NCBI RefSeq assembly: GCF_947500695.1 | Contig: NZ_CANMSS010000017.1 | Span: 1-50,677, forward strand | DNA length: 50,677 nt | Origin: an uncultured Pseudoteredinibacter sp. | GTDB taxonomy: Bacteria > Pseudomonadota > Gammaproteobacteria > Pseudomonadales > Cellvibrionaceae | Direction: 5' to 3' | Shown: positions 24,752 through 32,743 of the stretch, piece by piece | Numbering within the stretch: position 1 is the first letter of the stretch | Layout of the letters: each line of letters opens with the position of its first letter | The notes under the pieces: model-generated | Seen by the model: only the letters and a program-made list of their open reading frames with translations | Database searches by the model: none | What the model was told of the DNA's origin: nothing | Translations under genes and position numbers: made by a program

Positions 24752-25936
24752 ATGAGCAAGCCATTAGCAGGCATCAAAGTAATCGAGGTGGGGCAGTTAT
24801 TGGCGGGTCCTTTCGCTGGCTCCATGTTGGCTTATTTTGGCGCGGAGGTCATCAAGGTGGAGCCGCCTGGTGGCGACCCTATTCGTGGCTGGCGAGAATT
24901 AAATAACGGCACCTCTTATTGGTGGTACAGCCTAGCGCGTAATAAAAAGAGTGTTTGTATCGATCTAAAACAAAGCGAAGGGCAGGCTTTGTTAAAAGAG
25001 CTTCTCAAAGATGCTGATGTACTAGTTGAAAACTTTCGCCCCGGTGTAATGGAAGGCTGGGCTTTAGGACCTGAAGACGTTAAACAGTTTAATCCAGCCT
25101 TGGTTTATGCTCGAATTTCAGGTTATGGGCAAAATGGCCCCAATGCTAAAAAGCCAGGCTTCGCATCGGTCTGTGAAGCGTATTCTGGTTTTCGTCATGT
25201 TAATGGCTTCCCTGGCGAAGCTCCGGTGCGGCCTAATTTAAGTATTGGCGATACCATAGCGGGTATTCATGCTGCACTAGGTATAGCACTGGCTTTAATC
25301 GAGAGACAGAAGTCAGGCGAAGGGCAAACGATTGATGTTGCCTTGTATGAAGCTATGTTCAATTTGTTGGAAGCCGTAGTACCAGAATACTCCGGCGCAA
25401 GTAAAGTACGAGAAGCTTCCGGTACTACGGTAACAGGCATCGTACCTACTAATACCTACCGCTGTGCAGATGGCAAGTTTGTCGTTATCGGTGGCAATGG
25501 CGATTCTATTTTCAAACGCTTGATGAGTGGCATTGGTCACCCTGATTTGGCAGCTGATCTGCGCCTTGCGAATAACGCTGGCCGAGTAGAGCATGAAGAC
25601 GAAATTGATCAAATTCTATCGGGCTGGTGTTCAGCGAGGCCGATCAATGAAGTCTTAGCGGTAATGGCGGAGCAGCGAGTTCCCGCAGGTCCAATCTACA
25701 ACGTGGAAGATATGCTGGAAGATCCACATTATCAAGCGCGTGGAATGTTTGAGAGAGTTGAAATCGACGGTAAACCCTTAGATATCCCAGCTATTTTGCC
25801 AAAACTCGATCGTACCCCTGGTGGCACCGAATGGGTTGGGCCGGAATTAGGTGAACATAATGATGAGGTACTTCAGCAGTTAGGTATAGGCGTTGAAGAG
25901 CTTGCGCGTCTGAAGGCGAGTGGTGTAATCGAATAA
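24752..25936 (+). CDS. CaiB/BaiF (family III) CoA transferase
   Basis: 394 residues. Family III hallmarks are visible: GIKVIEVGQLLAGPFAGSMLAYFGAEVIKVE at the N-terminus, RNKKSVCIDLK, ENFRPGVMEGWALG, and SIGDTIAGIHAALG with the Asp that forms the acyl anhydride. Enzymes of this family move CoA between carboxylic acids (formyl-, carnitinyl-, succinyl-CoA and others). The acyl donor and acceptor cannot be read off. ATG start with GGAG. It stands alone, with a 17-bp tandem repeat just upstream. Confidence 0.92.
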   Translation: MSKPLAGIKVIEVGQLLAGPFAGSMLAYFGAEVIKVEPPGGDPIRGWRELNNGTSYWWYSLARNKKSVCIDLKQSEGQALLKELLKDADVLVENFRPGVMEGWALGPEDVKQFNPALVYARISGYGQNGPNAKKPGFASVCEAYSGFRHVNGFPGEAPVRPNLSIGDTIAGIHAALGIALALIERQKSGEGQTIDVALYEAMFNLLEAVVPEYSGASKVREASGTTVTGIVPTNTYRCADGKFVVIGGNGDSIFKRLMSGIGHPDLAADLRLANNAGRVEHEDEIDQILSGWCSARPINEVLAVMAEQRVPAGPIYNVEDMLEDPHYQARGMFERVEIDGKPLDIPAILPKLDRTPGGTEWVGPELGEHNDEVLQQLGIGVEELARLKASGVIE

Positions 25937-25965
25937 ACTCTTAGGCAGCTGACGGTCAATGTCTT

Positions 25966-26466
25966 TCATTGGCTGCTTTGAATATAAACTGGCAGATCGG
26001 TAACCGGCGGCTTTTCTCCAAGGTTATAGAGCATATCGGCTATATGGCCACGGTGATAAGTGGAGTGATTCGAGACGTGAAGAAGCATGGTTTCTCTTGT
26101 CATTGCACTTTTTTCTCCGTTGATAAAAGAGAATTCAAGCACTTCTCTTAGTTGCTTATCACTTAAGTTTTCTTCATGGTTGCAAAACCATTGGTTGAGC
26201 TCTGACATTTCCGCTAGCAGTGTGCTGATACCCGCTGGGCAGGAAGGTGTCTTCGATCGAAAGCTATTTGGCTTGCTTTCTAAGTGTCCTTTCCATATCA
26301 AGTCAATTCTGTAGATGTGATTCATCGTGTTGAGAATGCTGCCAAAAATAATCTTCTGTTGTTGAGCTAAAAGTTCATCAGGGAGATCAGATAGCGTCTC
26401 TAAAATTCTTTTATCTGCCCAGGCCTTATAATCGATCATTAATCCACTCAATCGCTTTTGCTGCAT
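25966..26466 (-). CDS. DinB family protein
   Basis: 166 residues from the second Met: GGAG seven nucleotides before the ATG at 26466 decides the start, while the Met at 26478 has only pyrimidines upstream. The DinB/YfiT four-helix bundle is suggested by YKAWADKRILETLSDLP, ILNTMNHIYRIDLIWKGHL and the metal-binding HVSNHSTYHRGHIADML. These bind a divalent metal through three His. Most family members are thiol-dependent transferases of unknown substrate. Convergent with the CoA transferase. Confidence 0.87.
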   Translation of the reverse strand: MQQKRLSGLMIDYKAWADKRILETLSDLPDELLAQQQKIIFGSILNTMNHIYRIDLIWKGHLESKPNSFRSKTPSCPAGISTLLAEMSELNQWFCNHEENLSDKQLREVLEFSFINGEKSAMTRETMLLHVSNHSTYHRGHIADMLYNLGEKPPVTDLPVYIQSSQ

Positions 26467-26640
26467 TATTTGCTCCATGTTAAAGGGGGAAAGTAGAATT
26501 TCGTTGATTTGATTACAGGCTTATCCCTTGTGCACGATTGTAATCACAGGGCCTGATAATGTTATAAGGAAGCGTGGGAGAATTAAAGTGAATGAATGCT
26601 ATAAAGGTAGATGCTGTTGTAGTCGTGCAGCGAGACGAAC

Positions 26641-26672
26641 AAATAAAAACAAGCCCTCCTTTGAGGAGGGCT
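26641..26672 (-). terminator. Rho-independent terminator for dps
   Basis: Stem AGCCCTCCT/AGGAGGGCT with a 3-nt loop (26652-26672). On the minus strand it is followed by TGTTTTTATTT, a few bases past the dps stop codon. Confidence 0.92.
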
Positions 26673-26678
26673 GGCGTA

Positions 26679-27161
26679 TTACAGCATGCTGCGCAACATC
26701 CAAGCGGTTTTCTCATGAATAACCATGCGATCGGAAATCAGTGAGGCGCTTGATTCGTCATCGGCTTCCTGGGCTAGAACTAAGACTTCGCGGCAAGTTC
26801 TCACCACTTGTTCGTGAGCCTCGGTTAATAGCACCAACATATTACCTGCTGCGGGGACGCCGTCTACCTCTTTTATTGAACTTAATTCAGCCAAGGCCTT
26901 ATAAGTACCTGGCGCAGGGTAGCCAAGGGTACGAATACGTTCGGCAATCTCATCGACTGCAGTGGCCAGTTCGGTGTAATGCTCTTCGAACATCAAGTGC
27001 AACTCACGGAATTGTGGGCCGGTTACATTCCAGTGGAAGTTGTGTGTTTGCAGATACAAGGTGTAGCTATCGGCCAGCAAGTGGCTTAAACCTTTAGCGA
27101 TAGCGGCACGATCTTGATCGTTAATACCAATATTAATAGCTTGTCTTTTGGTCTGGCTCAT
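26679..27161 (-). CDS. dps: Dps family DNA-binding ferritin-like protein
   Basis: 160 residues from the ATG at 27161, the start at proper spacing after AAGGGG; upstream in-frame Mets lack this. The ferroxidase motif is clear: QTHNFHWNVTGPQFRELHLMFEEHY, then DEIAERIRTLG. Dps dodecamers oxidise and store iron with H2O2 and protect DNA in starvation or oxidative stress. The N-terminal tail is short but has Lys/Arg (SQTKRQ), so direct DNA binding is possible but modest. It is divergent from gabD; a perfect palindrome at 27335-27354 lies between them. Confidence 0.93.
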   Translation of the reverse strand: MSQTKRQAINIGINDQDRAAIAKGLSHLLADSYTLYLQTHNFHWNVTGPQFRELHLMFEEHYTELATAVDEIAERIRTLGYPAPGTYKALAELSSIKEVDGVPAAGNMLVLLTEAHEQVVRTCREVLVLAQEADDESSASLISDRMVIHEKTAWMLRSML

Positions 27162-27334
27162 GGTCATTCCCCTTACGTAGCTGTTACTCAAACGGTTTAA
27201 CTCTTCAGTGGGATAACTATAGGCAAAATCTTTGATTAGTTAAAATTAATTAAATATATCTGCTTGATAGTTTTCTATGTTGTTAATGTGGGTTAGGCTG
27301 TAAAGGAATACTTAGGTTGATATTTTATAACCTT

Positions 27335-27354
27335 AAGTCTAATAAATTAGACTT
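27335..27354. promoter_or_regulatory. Perfect palindrome in the dps/gabD intergenic region
   Basis: AAGTCTAATAAATTAGACTT: two 9-bp arms around AA, in a 344-nt AT-rich gap that otherwise shows no gene. A weaker CTTAGGTT/AACCTTAAG pair sits just upstream (27311-27337). It is most likely a dimeric regulator site serving dps, gabD or both. Confidence 0.55.
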
Positions 27355-27505
27355 TTACGAACATAGGCTTTGGTGCAAACTAGGCTTATCTTCACAAATT
27401 AGCAAAATCTCTGCGGGATTGGCGGTTTAAGTCTCCCGTTATGCTGAAATTGCCTATTATAGTAGTACGGCTTTGCCGACACTCAGCAACTTTAAGGAGA
27501 CACCT

Positions 27506-28969
27506 ATGCTTGATCTCAAGCGTCCCGATTTACTGCGTACCCAATCTTTTATCAATGGCCAGTGGGTAGATGCCGATAATGGCGCCACCGTTGAAGTTCG
27601 AAATCCTTCTAGTGGTGAGGTTGTAGCCACTGTTGCCAGCTTAAGTGAGGTGGAAACCCGCCGCGCTATCGAGTGTGCGGAAGAGGCTATGAAGGCTTGG
27701 CAAAAGACCAGCTGTAAAGAGCGCGCCAAAGTGTTGCGCACTTGGTACGACTTAATTATGGCCAATCAAGAAGACTTGGCCAAAATCCTAACGGCTGAGC
27801 AAGGTAAGCCTTTGACAGAGTCCATGGGCGAGATTGCTTATGGCGCCTCTTATATGGAGTGGTTTGCCGAAGAAGCCAAGCGTGTAGACGGTGATGTTAT
27901 CCCTGCCCCATCTGGGGATAAGCGTATTGTGGTTATCAAGCAGCCGGTAGGTGTCGTTGCTTCGATCACTCCTTGGAACTTCCCGAATGCCATGATTACT
28001 CGCAAGGTAGCGCCAGCGATTGCGGCGGGCTGTACGGTGGTAGGTAAACCCGCGACTGAAACCCCGCTTTCTGCATTAGCCTTATGTGTGCTGGCTGAAG
28101 AGGCCGGTGTTCCCGCTGGTGTAATGAACATGGTGGTGGGTTCCAGCTCGCGAGCTATTGGCGGGGAGATGACAGGCAACCCCATTGTGAAGAAGGTGAC
28201 ATTCACAGGTTCAACGCCAGTGGGTAAAGTTTTGATGGAGCAGTGTGCCGCTACGGTTAAGAAGACATCTATGGAGTTGGGCGGTAACGCGCCATTTATC
28301 GTTTTTGATGATGCCGATCTTGATGCCGCGGTAGCTGGCGCTGTCGCTTCTAAATATCGCAACGCAGGCCAAACCTGTGTTTGTTCCAACCGAATGCTAG
28401 TGCAAGAGGGTGTGTACGATGCTTTTGTTGAGAAGCTCGCAGCGGCCGTTTCTGATTTTAATGTTGGCGATGGCTTTAGTGAAGATGTAACGATGGGACC
28501 TTTGGTAAATGCCAAAGCCGTTAATGATGTTGAGGCAATGGTGCAAGATGCCGTTGATAAAGGCGCAACATTGGCAGCCGGTGGTAAGCGCTCAGATCTA
28601 GGTGAGTGTTATTACGAGCCAACAATTCTGACTGAAGTTAAGCAAGATATGCGCGTCTTCAGTGAAGAAATTTTTGGCCCCGTTGCGCCAATCTTTAAAT
28701 TCAGCACAGAAGAAGAAGCCATCGCGATGGCTAACGATACTGAGTTTGGTCTAGCAGCTTACTTCTATACTCGCGACATTGGTCGTGTATGGCGTGTAGG
28801 TGAAGGTTTGGAATACGGTATTGTCGGTATCAACGAAGGTATCATCTCCAATGAGATGGCGCCGTTTGGTGGTGTTAAGGAGTCTGGCTCTGGTCGAGAA
28901 GGTTCCAAGTACGGTATGGATGACTACCTAGAGCTGAAGTATATGTGTATGGGTGGTATTGATAAGTAA
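27506..28969 (+). CDS. gabD: NAD(P)-dependent succinate-semialdehyde dehydrogenase
   Basis: 487 residues from the ATG at 27506, chosen because AAGGAG lies just upstream; an 11-codon longer frame lacks support. ALDH residues: Glu257 in MELGGNAP and Cys291 in NAGQTCVCSNR, with a second Cys293 as in GabD. ITPWNFPNAMITRKVAPA and GINEGIISNEMAPFGGVKESG are the specific SSADH segments. It oxidises succinate semialdehyde to succinate, the last step of GABA breakdown. Together with the nearby guanidinobutyrase and LysR genes it suggests guanidinobutyrate/GABA use. No GABA transaminase is in the window. Confidence 0.92.
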   Translation: MLDLKRPDLLRTQSFINGQWVDADNGATVEVRNPSSGEVVATVASLSEVETRRAIECAEEAMKAWQKTSCKERAKVLRTWYDLIMANQEDLAKILTAEQGKPLTESMGEIAYGASYMEWFAEEAKRVDGDVIPAPSGDKRIVVIKQPVGVVASITPWNFPNAMITRKVAPAIAAGCTVVGKPATETPLSALALCVLAEEAGVPAGVMNMVVGSSSRAIGGEMTGNPIVKKVTFTGSTPVGKVLMEQCAATVKKTSMELGGNAPFIVFDDADLDAAVAGAVASKYRNAGQTCVCSNRMLVQEGVYDAFVEKLAAAVSDFNVGDGFSEDVTMGPLVNAKAVNDVEAMVQDAVDKGATLAAGGKRSDLGECYYEPTILTEVKQDMRVFSEEIFGPVAPIFKFSTEEEAIAMANDTEFGLAAYFYTRDIGRVWRVGEGLEYGIVGINEGIISNEMAPFGGVKESGSGREGSKYGMDDYLELKYMCMGGIDK

Positions 28970-29000
28970 ATACTACTTAGAAAACCTAAATACCGTTAAA

Positions 29001-29037
29001 AGCCCGGTGCTAGCTTTAGTGCTGGGCTTTTTTGTTT
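29001..29037. terminator. Bidirectional terminator between gabD and the LysR pair
   Basis: A 12-bp stem with three G-T pairs (AGCCCGGTGCTA with TAGTGCTGGGCT). TTTTTT follows on the plus strand; AAAA precedes it, giving a T-run on the minus strand too. Confidence 0.85.
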
Positions 29038-29095
29038 TCCGTTAGCTATTCGTTTTCTTGAAAAACAGGCTTTGAAAGTTTAGCTAGCTTTGCCC

Positions 29096-30013
29096 TTACT
29101 CGGCGAGATCGTATGCTTCTTTTAAATGCTGACAAAATACAGACAGCGCTTTGTTACCGCTATTGTTCTTAAAGCAGGCGGCAATATTTGCTTGATAGTG
29201 AAAACGCTCGGCAGCAAGCCTCTTCAGTTCGCCTTTCGCGACCAGTTCATTGGCATAGTATTCAGGGAAGTAGCCGATGTACAAACCAGTTTGCAAAAGG
29301 GCTAAACGTGCTTCGTAATGATAAGCCGTAGCGCGACGCTGTAATTTATTAATTACTTGGCTGGCTTGTGGGTTGGTCTGGATGCCGGGATGAACAAAGC
29401 GTTGTTGCTTAATAAGCTCAGCATTAATGACTTCACTCGATGTGTTAAACAAAGCGTGTTCTTTGCCGCAGTAAAGTTGATATTGCTCTTTATACAAAGG
29501 TAAATAGCTTACTGAGCCAAGCTCTCGGTGGCAGGGTATAAAGCCGATGTCGGCTCGGCCGGCCAATAAGGCGCGCTCGATTTCAGGTAGCACTTCGGTG
29601 GCGATAGAAATTTCCACATCAGGCGCTTGTTCTGCAAAGCGTCTTAATACTTCGGTTAATAAAAAATTCTCTTTATCTCCCAGAATGGCATCACTGCAGA
29701 GGATTTTGAGTTCGCCACTTAACTGGTTATGCAGGGCGCTGATTTGACTTCGAAAGCCCTCAAGAGCCGATAGTAGTTGCAGGCAAGCTTGATAAACTTG
29801 CTTGCCATCGTCGGTTAGCGCAAAGCCGCTGCGGCCACGGCGACATAAAATTAAACCTAAACGCGCTTCTAAATCAGCCATATGAGTACTGATAGTAGAA
29901 CGGGCAATGTTTAACTCGGTTTCTGCTGCACTAAAGCCACCACACTCAGCGACGGCCTTGAAAATTCTTAGCAGGCGAACGTCAACATCGTTAATTTTGC
30001 GTTGCAATGACAT
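29096..30013 (-). CDS. LysR family regulator (second of tandem pair)
   Basis: 305 residues. The N-terminal winged helix (LLRIFKAVAECGGFSAAETELNIARSTISTHMADLE) is followed by the substrate-binding domain, and the protein is full length. It is a clear paralogue of the gene just upstream: both share ARSTIS.HMA.LE.RLG, LCRRGR.GFALT, and RF.EQAPDV. Its start overlaps the end of that gene by 23 nt, so translation is probably coupled. Together they separate gabD from gbuA. The effector is unknown. Confidence 0.88.
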   Translation of the reverse strand: MSLQRKINDVDVRLLRIFKAVAECGGFSAAETELNIARSTISTHMADLEARLGLILCRRGRSGFALTDDGKQVYQACLQLLSALEGFRSQISALHNQLSGELKILCSDAILGDKENFLLTEVLRRFAEQAPDVEISIATEVLPEIERALLAGRADIGFIPCHRELGSVSYLPLYKEQYQLYCGKEHALFNTSSEVINAELIKQQRFVHPGIQTNPQASQVINKLQRRATAYHYEARLALLQTGLYIGYFPEYYANELVAKGELKRLAAERFHYQANIAACFKNNSGNKALSVFCQHLKEAYDLAE

Positions 30014-30899
30014 GGTGTTGCTCTTTTAGTTGGGCTAGAAAAAGGGTTAGCAGGCGATCGCTGATGGCATCTTTGCGGTGTGCCGCGCTAATGTCGCTGC
30101 GATAAGATTTTCTGCGAGCTTTTAGTGTACGAATTTTTCCCGCAGCAACCAAGGGGGCTGCAAAGTGTTCAGGTAAAAAGCCGATAAAAGCCCCTGATAA
30201 GATTAGCTGTGCCCTAGCTTCCATATGCCCAGCGCTGGCCCGGCCATTAAAGTTATGGGTGAGCTTTTGAATATCTGGGTTTAGTTGATAGTCGGCGTGC
30301 ACAAAAGCTTGTTCGGCCAGCATTGTTTCTGTGATATTTTTATCTGCAATTTCATAGAGGGCGTGATTGTTGGCACAAAATAGAAAGTGCTGCTCTTGAT
30401 AGAGATGGTGATATTTAAAATCTGGTAGGCTGCGGTGGTGAGCAATGATGCCTAAATCTATCTCTTTTTTGGCTAAAGCCGTTTCTATATCGATTTGGCT
30501 GGCGTTGCTTAGGTTTAAGAATACATCGGGTGCCTGCTCTCGAAAGCGCGCTAGGCTGGCGTGCAGCTTTAAGTTTTTATCATTTAAGGTTCCGTCGGTT
30601 ATAGCAAGCTTCAGTTCACCACTAAGCGATGAGTGTTTGAGGCTATCAATATGGCGATCAAAGGCCTCGGCGCTTGCCAGCAAGCTTAAGGCTTCACGGT
30701 AAACAGACTCTCCTGCAACGGTGAGTGCAAAGCCTGCTCGCCCGCGGCGACACAAAGTAGTACCCAGACGATGCTCTAACTCAGCCATATGATTGCTGAT
30801 GGTGGATCTGGCCAGATTTAACTCGCGTTCGGCCGCTGCAAAACCACCATTATCGACGACAGTCACAAATATTCTCAGTAGTTTAATGTCGGCATTCAT
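29991..30899 (-). CDS. LysR family regulator (first of tandem pair)
   Basis: 302 residues from the ATG at 30899, which has AAGG upstream; a TTG two codons earlier is a weaker alternative. The helix-turn-helix IFVTVVDNGGFAAAERELNLARSTISNHMAELEHRLG and the LysR effector domain are complete. It is divergent from gbuA and shares with it a promoter region carrying an 18-bp tandem repeat and a CGATAAAG inverted repeat. In Pseudomonas the LysR protein GbuR sits beside gbuA and activates it with 4-guanidinobutyrate. By position this could be the equivalent, but which of the pair does so is unknown. Confidence 0.88.
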   Translation of the reverse strand: MNADIKLLRIFVTVVDNGGFAAAERELNLARSTISNHMAELEHRLGTTLCRRGRAGFALTVAGESVYREALSLLASAEAFDRHIDSLKHSSLSGELKLAITDGTLNDKNLKLHASLARFREQAPDVFLNLSNASQIDIETALAKKEIDLGIIAHHRSLPDFKYHHLYQEQHFLFCANNHALYEIADKNITETMLAEQAFVHADYQLNPDIQKLTHNFNGRASAGHMEARAQLILSGAFIGFLPEHFAAPLVAAGKIRTLKARRKSYRSDISAAHRKDAISDRLLTLFLAQLKEQHHVIATQN

Positions 30900-30960
30900 A
30901 AACAACCTTTTATAGTGTAATTCGTGCAGCTACTCTCTTCTATTTGCTAGCAGCAATATC

Positions 30961-31011
30961 CGATAAAGTTCGATTTTTTCAACCTAATGGTTTTATTGTA
31001 GGCCTTTATCG
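30961..31011. promoter_or_regulatory. CGATAAAG/CTTTATCG inverted repeat, LysR/gbuA divergent promoter
   Basis: CGATAAAG at 30961-30968 is matched by CTTTATCG at 31004-31011, with a short AACC-TAAT-GGTT palindrome between them. Being between a LysR gene and its divergent neighbour, it is a plausible LysR binding region. Function is inferred from position. Confidence 0.5.
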
Positions 31012-31012
31012 A

Positions 31013-31048
31013 ATTTATGTCTCGGTTAAAATTTATGTCTCGGTTAAA
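31013..31048. repeat. Exact 18-bp tandem repeat upstream of gbuA
   Basis: ATTTATGTCTCGGTTAAA is repeated perfectly head to tail (31013-31030 and 31031-31048), ending 42 nt before the gbuA start codon. It falls where the core promoter should be. Confidence 0.92.
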
Positions 31049-31090
31049 CCGCAGCAAAACAAGAATAGCTTGAACTGATAAAGGTGATTT

Positions 31091-32053
31091 ATGACAGATA
31101 AGGTTTTGTACGAACCACTTGGTGGTAATGATATGCCCCGCTTTGGTGGGCCTGCGACATTTATGCGCTTGCCGGCCGTGGATTTGGATGAGCACCTAGA
31201 TGTGGCTTTTCTTGGTGTGCCTTTTGATATCGGTACGTCGAATCGCCCGGGGGCTCGCCTAGGGCCGCGTGAGATTCGTGATGAATCGCGTATGCTACGT
31301 CCTTTTAATGTCTCTACTGGTGCCGCTCCCTTTGACAGTCTAACTATTGCTGATAGTGGTGATGTCCCAATTAACACCTTTAACCTGCAAAAGAGCATCA
31401 GCATCATCGAAGAGTTTTACGATGACGTAATGGCTAAAGATATTATGCCGCTCACCATGGGTGGTGATCACACAATTGCGTTGCCTATTTTGCGAGCCTT
31501 GAAGAAAAAGCATGGCCCTGTTGGGTTGGTCCATGTTGATGCTCATGCCGATATTAATGATCATATGTTTGGTGAAAAAATCGCCCACGGTACGCCTTTT
31601 AGAAGAGCCATGGAAGAAGGCCTGCTAGACGGCGAACGAGTTGTTCAGATTGGCTTGCGTGGAACCGGCTATTCGCCTGATGAGTATCAGTGGTCTCGTG
31701 ATCAGGGTTTCCGCGTTGTTCAGGCTGAAGAGTGTTGGCATAAAAGCCTTGAGCCATTGATGGCGGAAGTTCGTCAGCAGCTAGGTGATGGCCCGGTTTA
31801 TATTAGCTTTGATATCGATGGGTTGGATCCAGCCTATGCTCCGGGAACCGGCACCGCTGAAGTGGGCGGGCTTACGGTTCATCAGGGCTTGGAAATCGTG
31901 CGTGGCTGTAAAGGTTTAAATGTGGTGGGTGGTGATTTAGTGGAAGTTTCACCGCCTTACGACACTACCCATAACACTTCGGTTGTCGCTGCTAATTTAT
32001 TGTACGAAATGCTCTGCGTACTGCCGGGTGTTCAGTATCACGAATATAGCTAG
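31091..32053 (+). CDS. gbuA: Guanidinobutyrase (agmatinase/arginase family)
   Basis: 320 residues. The ureohydrolase manganese ligands are all present: His127 in GGDHT, Asp150/His152/Asp154 in VDAHAD, and Asp241/Asp243 in FDIDGLDPAYAPGTGT. Several segments recall Pseudomonas GbuA from memory (LGGNDMPRFGG, DINDHMFGEKIAHGT, AEECWHKSLEPLMAEV, DLVEVSPPYDTT, LLYEMLCVLPGV). This favours 4-guanidinobutyrate hydrolysis to GABA and urea over agmatine. Neighbouring LysR and gabD genes agree with that. An agmatinase or guanidinopropionase activity remains possible. ATG start with AAAGG upstream. Confidence 0.87.
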   Translation: MTDKVLYEPLGGNDMPRFGGPATFMRLPAVDLDEHLDVAFLGVPFDIGTSNRPGARLGPREIRDESRMLRPFNVSTGAAPFDSLTIADSGDVPINTFNLQKSISIIEEFYDDVMAKDIMPLTMGGDHTIALPILRALKKKHGPVGLVHVDAHADINDHMFGEKIAHGTPFRRAMEEGLLDGERVVQIGLRGTGYSPDEYQWSRDQGFRVVQAEECWHKSLEPLMAEVRQQLGDGPVYISFDIDGLDPAYAPGTGTAEVGGLTVHQGLEIVRGCKGLNVVGGDLVEVSPPYDTTHNTSVVAANLLYEMLCVLPGVQYHEYS

Positions 32054-32060
32054 CTTAACA

Positions 32061-32087
32061 GTCGCCAAGGGCTAACCCTTAGGCGAC
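32061..32087 (+). other. Hairpin between gbuA and the shikimate-kinase-like gene
   Basis: GTCGCC-AAGGG pairs with CCCTT-AGGCGAC around CTAA with one bulge. No T-run follows, so it is more likely a transcript-stabilising or processing hairpin than a terminator. Confidence 0.45.
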
Positions 32088-32151
32088 ATGCTCTGGCATA
32101 ATGGCTTCTTACCCTGTTTTATTTGGGGCAGAAAGTCACAAAGAGGTCATT

Positions 32152-32661
32152 ATGCTGGACGGTAAGAGCGTTGTTTTAATTGGTATGCCAGGTGCTGGTA
32201 AAAGCACTATTGGTGTGATGTTGGCTAAAGAATTGGCCAAAGATTTTATTGATACCGATATTCTTATCCAGTCTCGCGAAAATGCCACCTTACAAGAGAT
32301 TATGAATGAAGGCGGCTACCTTCACCTACGTGATATCGAATCTGATGTCATTCAAAATGCCCACTACCATAATCATGTCATTGCCACTGGAGGCAGTGCG
32401 GTCTACTGTGAGGCTGCAATGAAGCACTTGGCAACTTTGGGGCCCATTGTCTATCTAGAAGCGAGCTTGAATGAGTTGCGCCAACGTATCCATAACTACG
32501 AAAGCCGAGGTATTGCACGTCGCGAAGATCAAAGTTTTGAGGATGTCTTTGCCGAGCGCACCGAGTTATATCGCCGTTATGCGGATATTACTATTGATGG
32601 TGATGGCAGCAGCCAGGGAGCTGTGCTAAAAACTACCGTAGAAAAGTTATTGGCGCTGTAA
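32152..32661 (+). CDS. Shikimate kinase-like protein
   Basis: 169 residues from the ATG at 32152 with AAAGAGG upstream; a 17-residue N-terminal extension in the same frame lacks a ribosome site. It has the P-loop GMPGAGKSTIG, the substrate-type DTD motif (FIDTDILI), the conserved Arg in LRDIES, the ATGGSAV loop, and the C-terminal RRYADITID. It resembles AroK/AroL, which phosphorylate shikimate. The usual aroK lies with aroB, which is not here, so this may be a paralogue with another role. It follows gbuA on the same strand after 98 nt. Confidence 0.82.
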   Translation: MLDGKSVVLIGMPGAGKSTIGVMLAKELAKDFIDTDILIQSRENATLQEIMNEGGYLHLRDIESDVIQNAHYHNHVIATGGSAVYCEAAMKHLATLGPIVYLEASLNELRQRIHNYESRGIARREDQSFEDVFAERTELYRRYADITIDGDGSSQGAVLKTTVEKLLAL

Positions 32662-32743
32662 GTATTGAAGCGCGCTAGATTAAATAGCTTCGTCTAATCA
32701 TTTCAGAAACAAGCGAATCAATCGAATAATAAGGAATTCTCAG

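Noticed and set aside
25936..25975. Possible terminator at the CoA-transferase/DinB junction
   Set aside because: GCAGC/GCTGC and CAATG/CATTG arms can pair, but the stem is broken by large bulges and has no T-run; it also runs into coding sequence.
27850..28515. 221-codon open frame antisense to gabD
   Set aside because: It lies wholly inside a clear aldehyde dehydrogenase gene, has no family-like motifs, and reflects the codon bias of the opposite strand.
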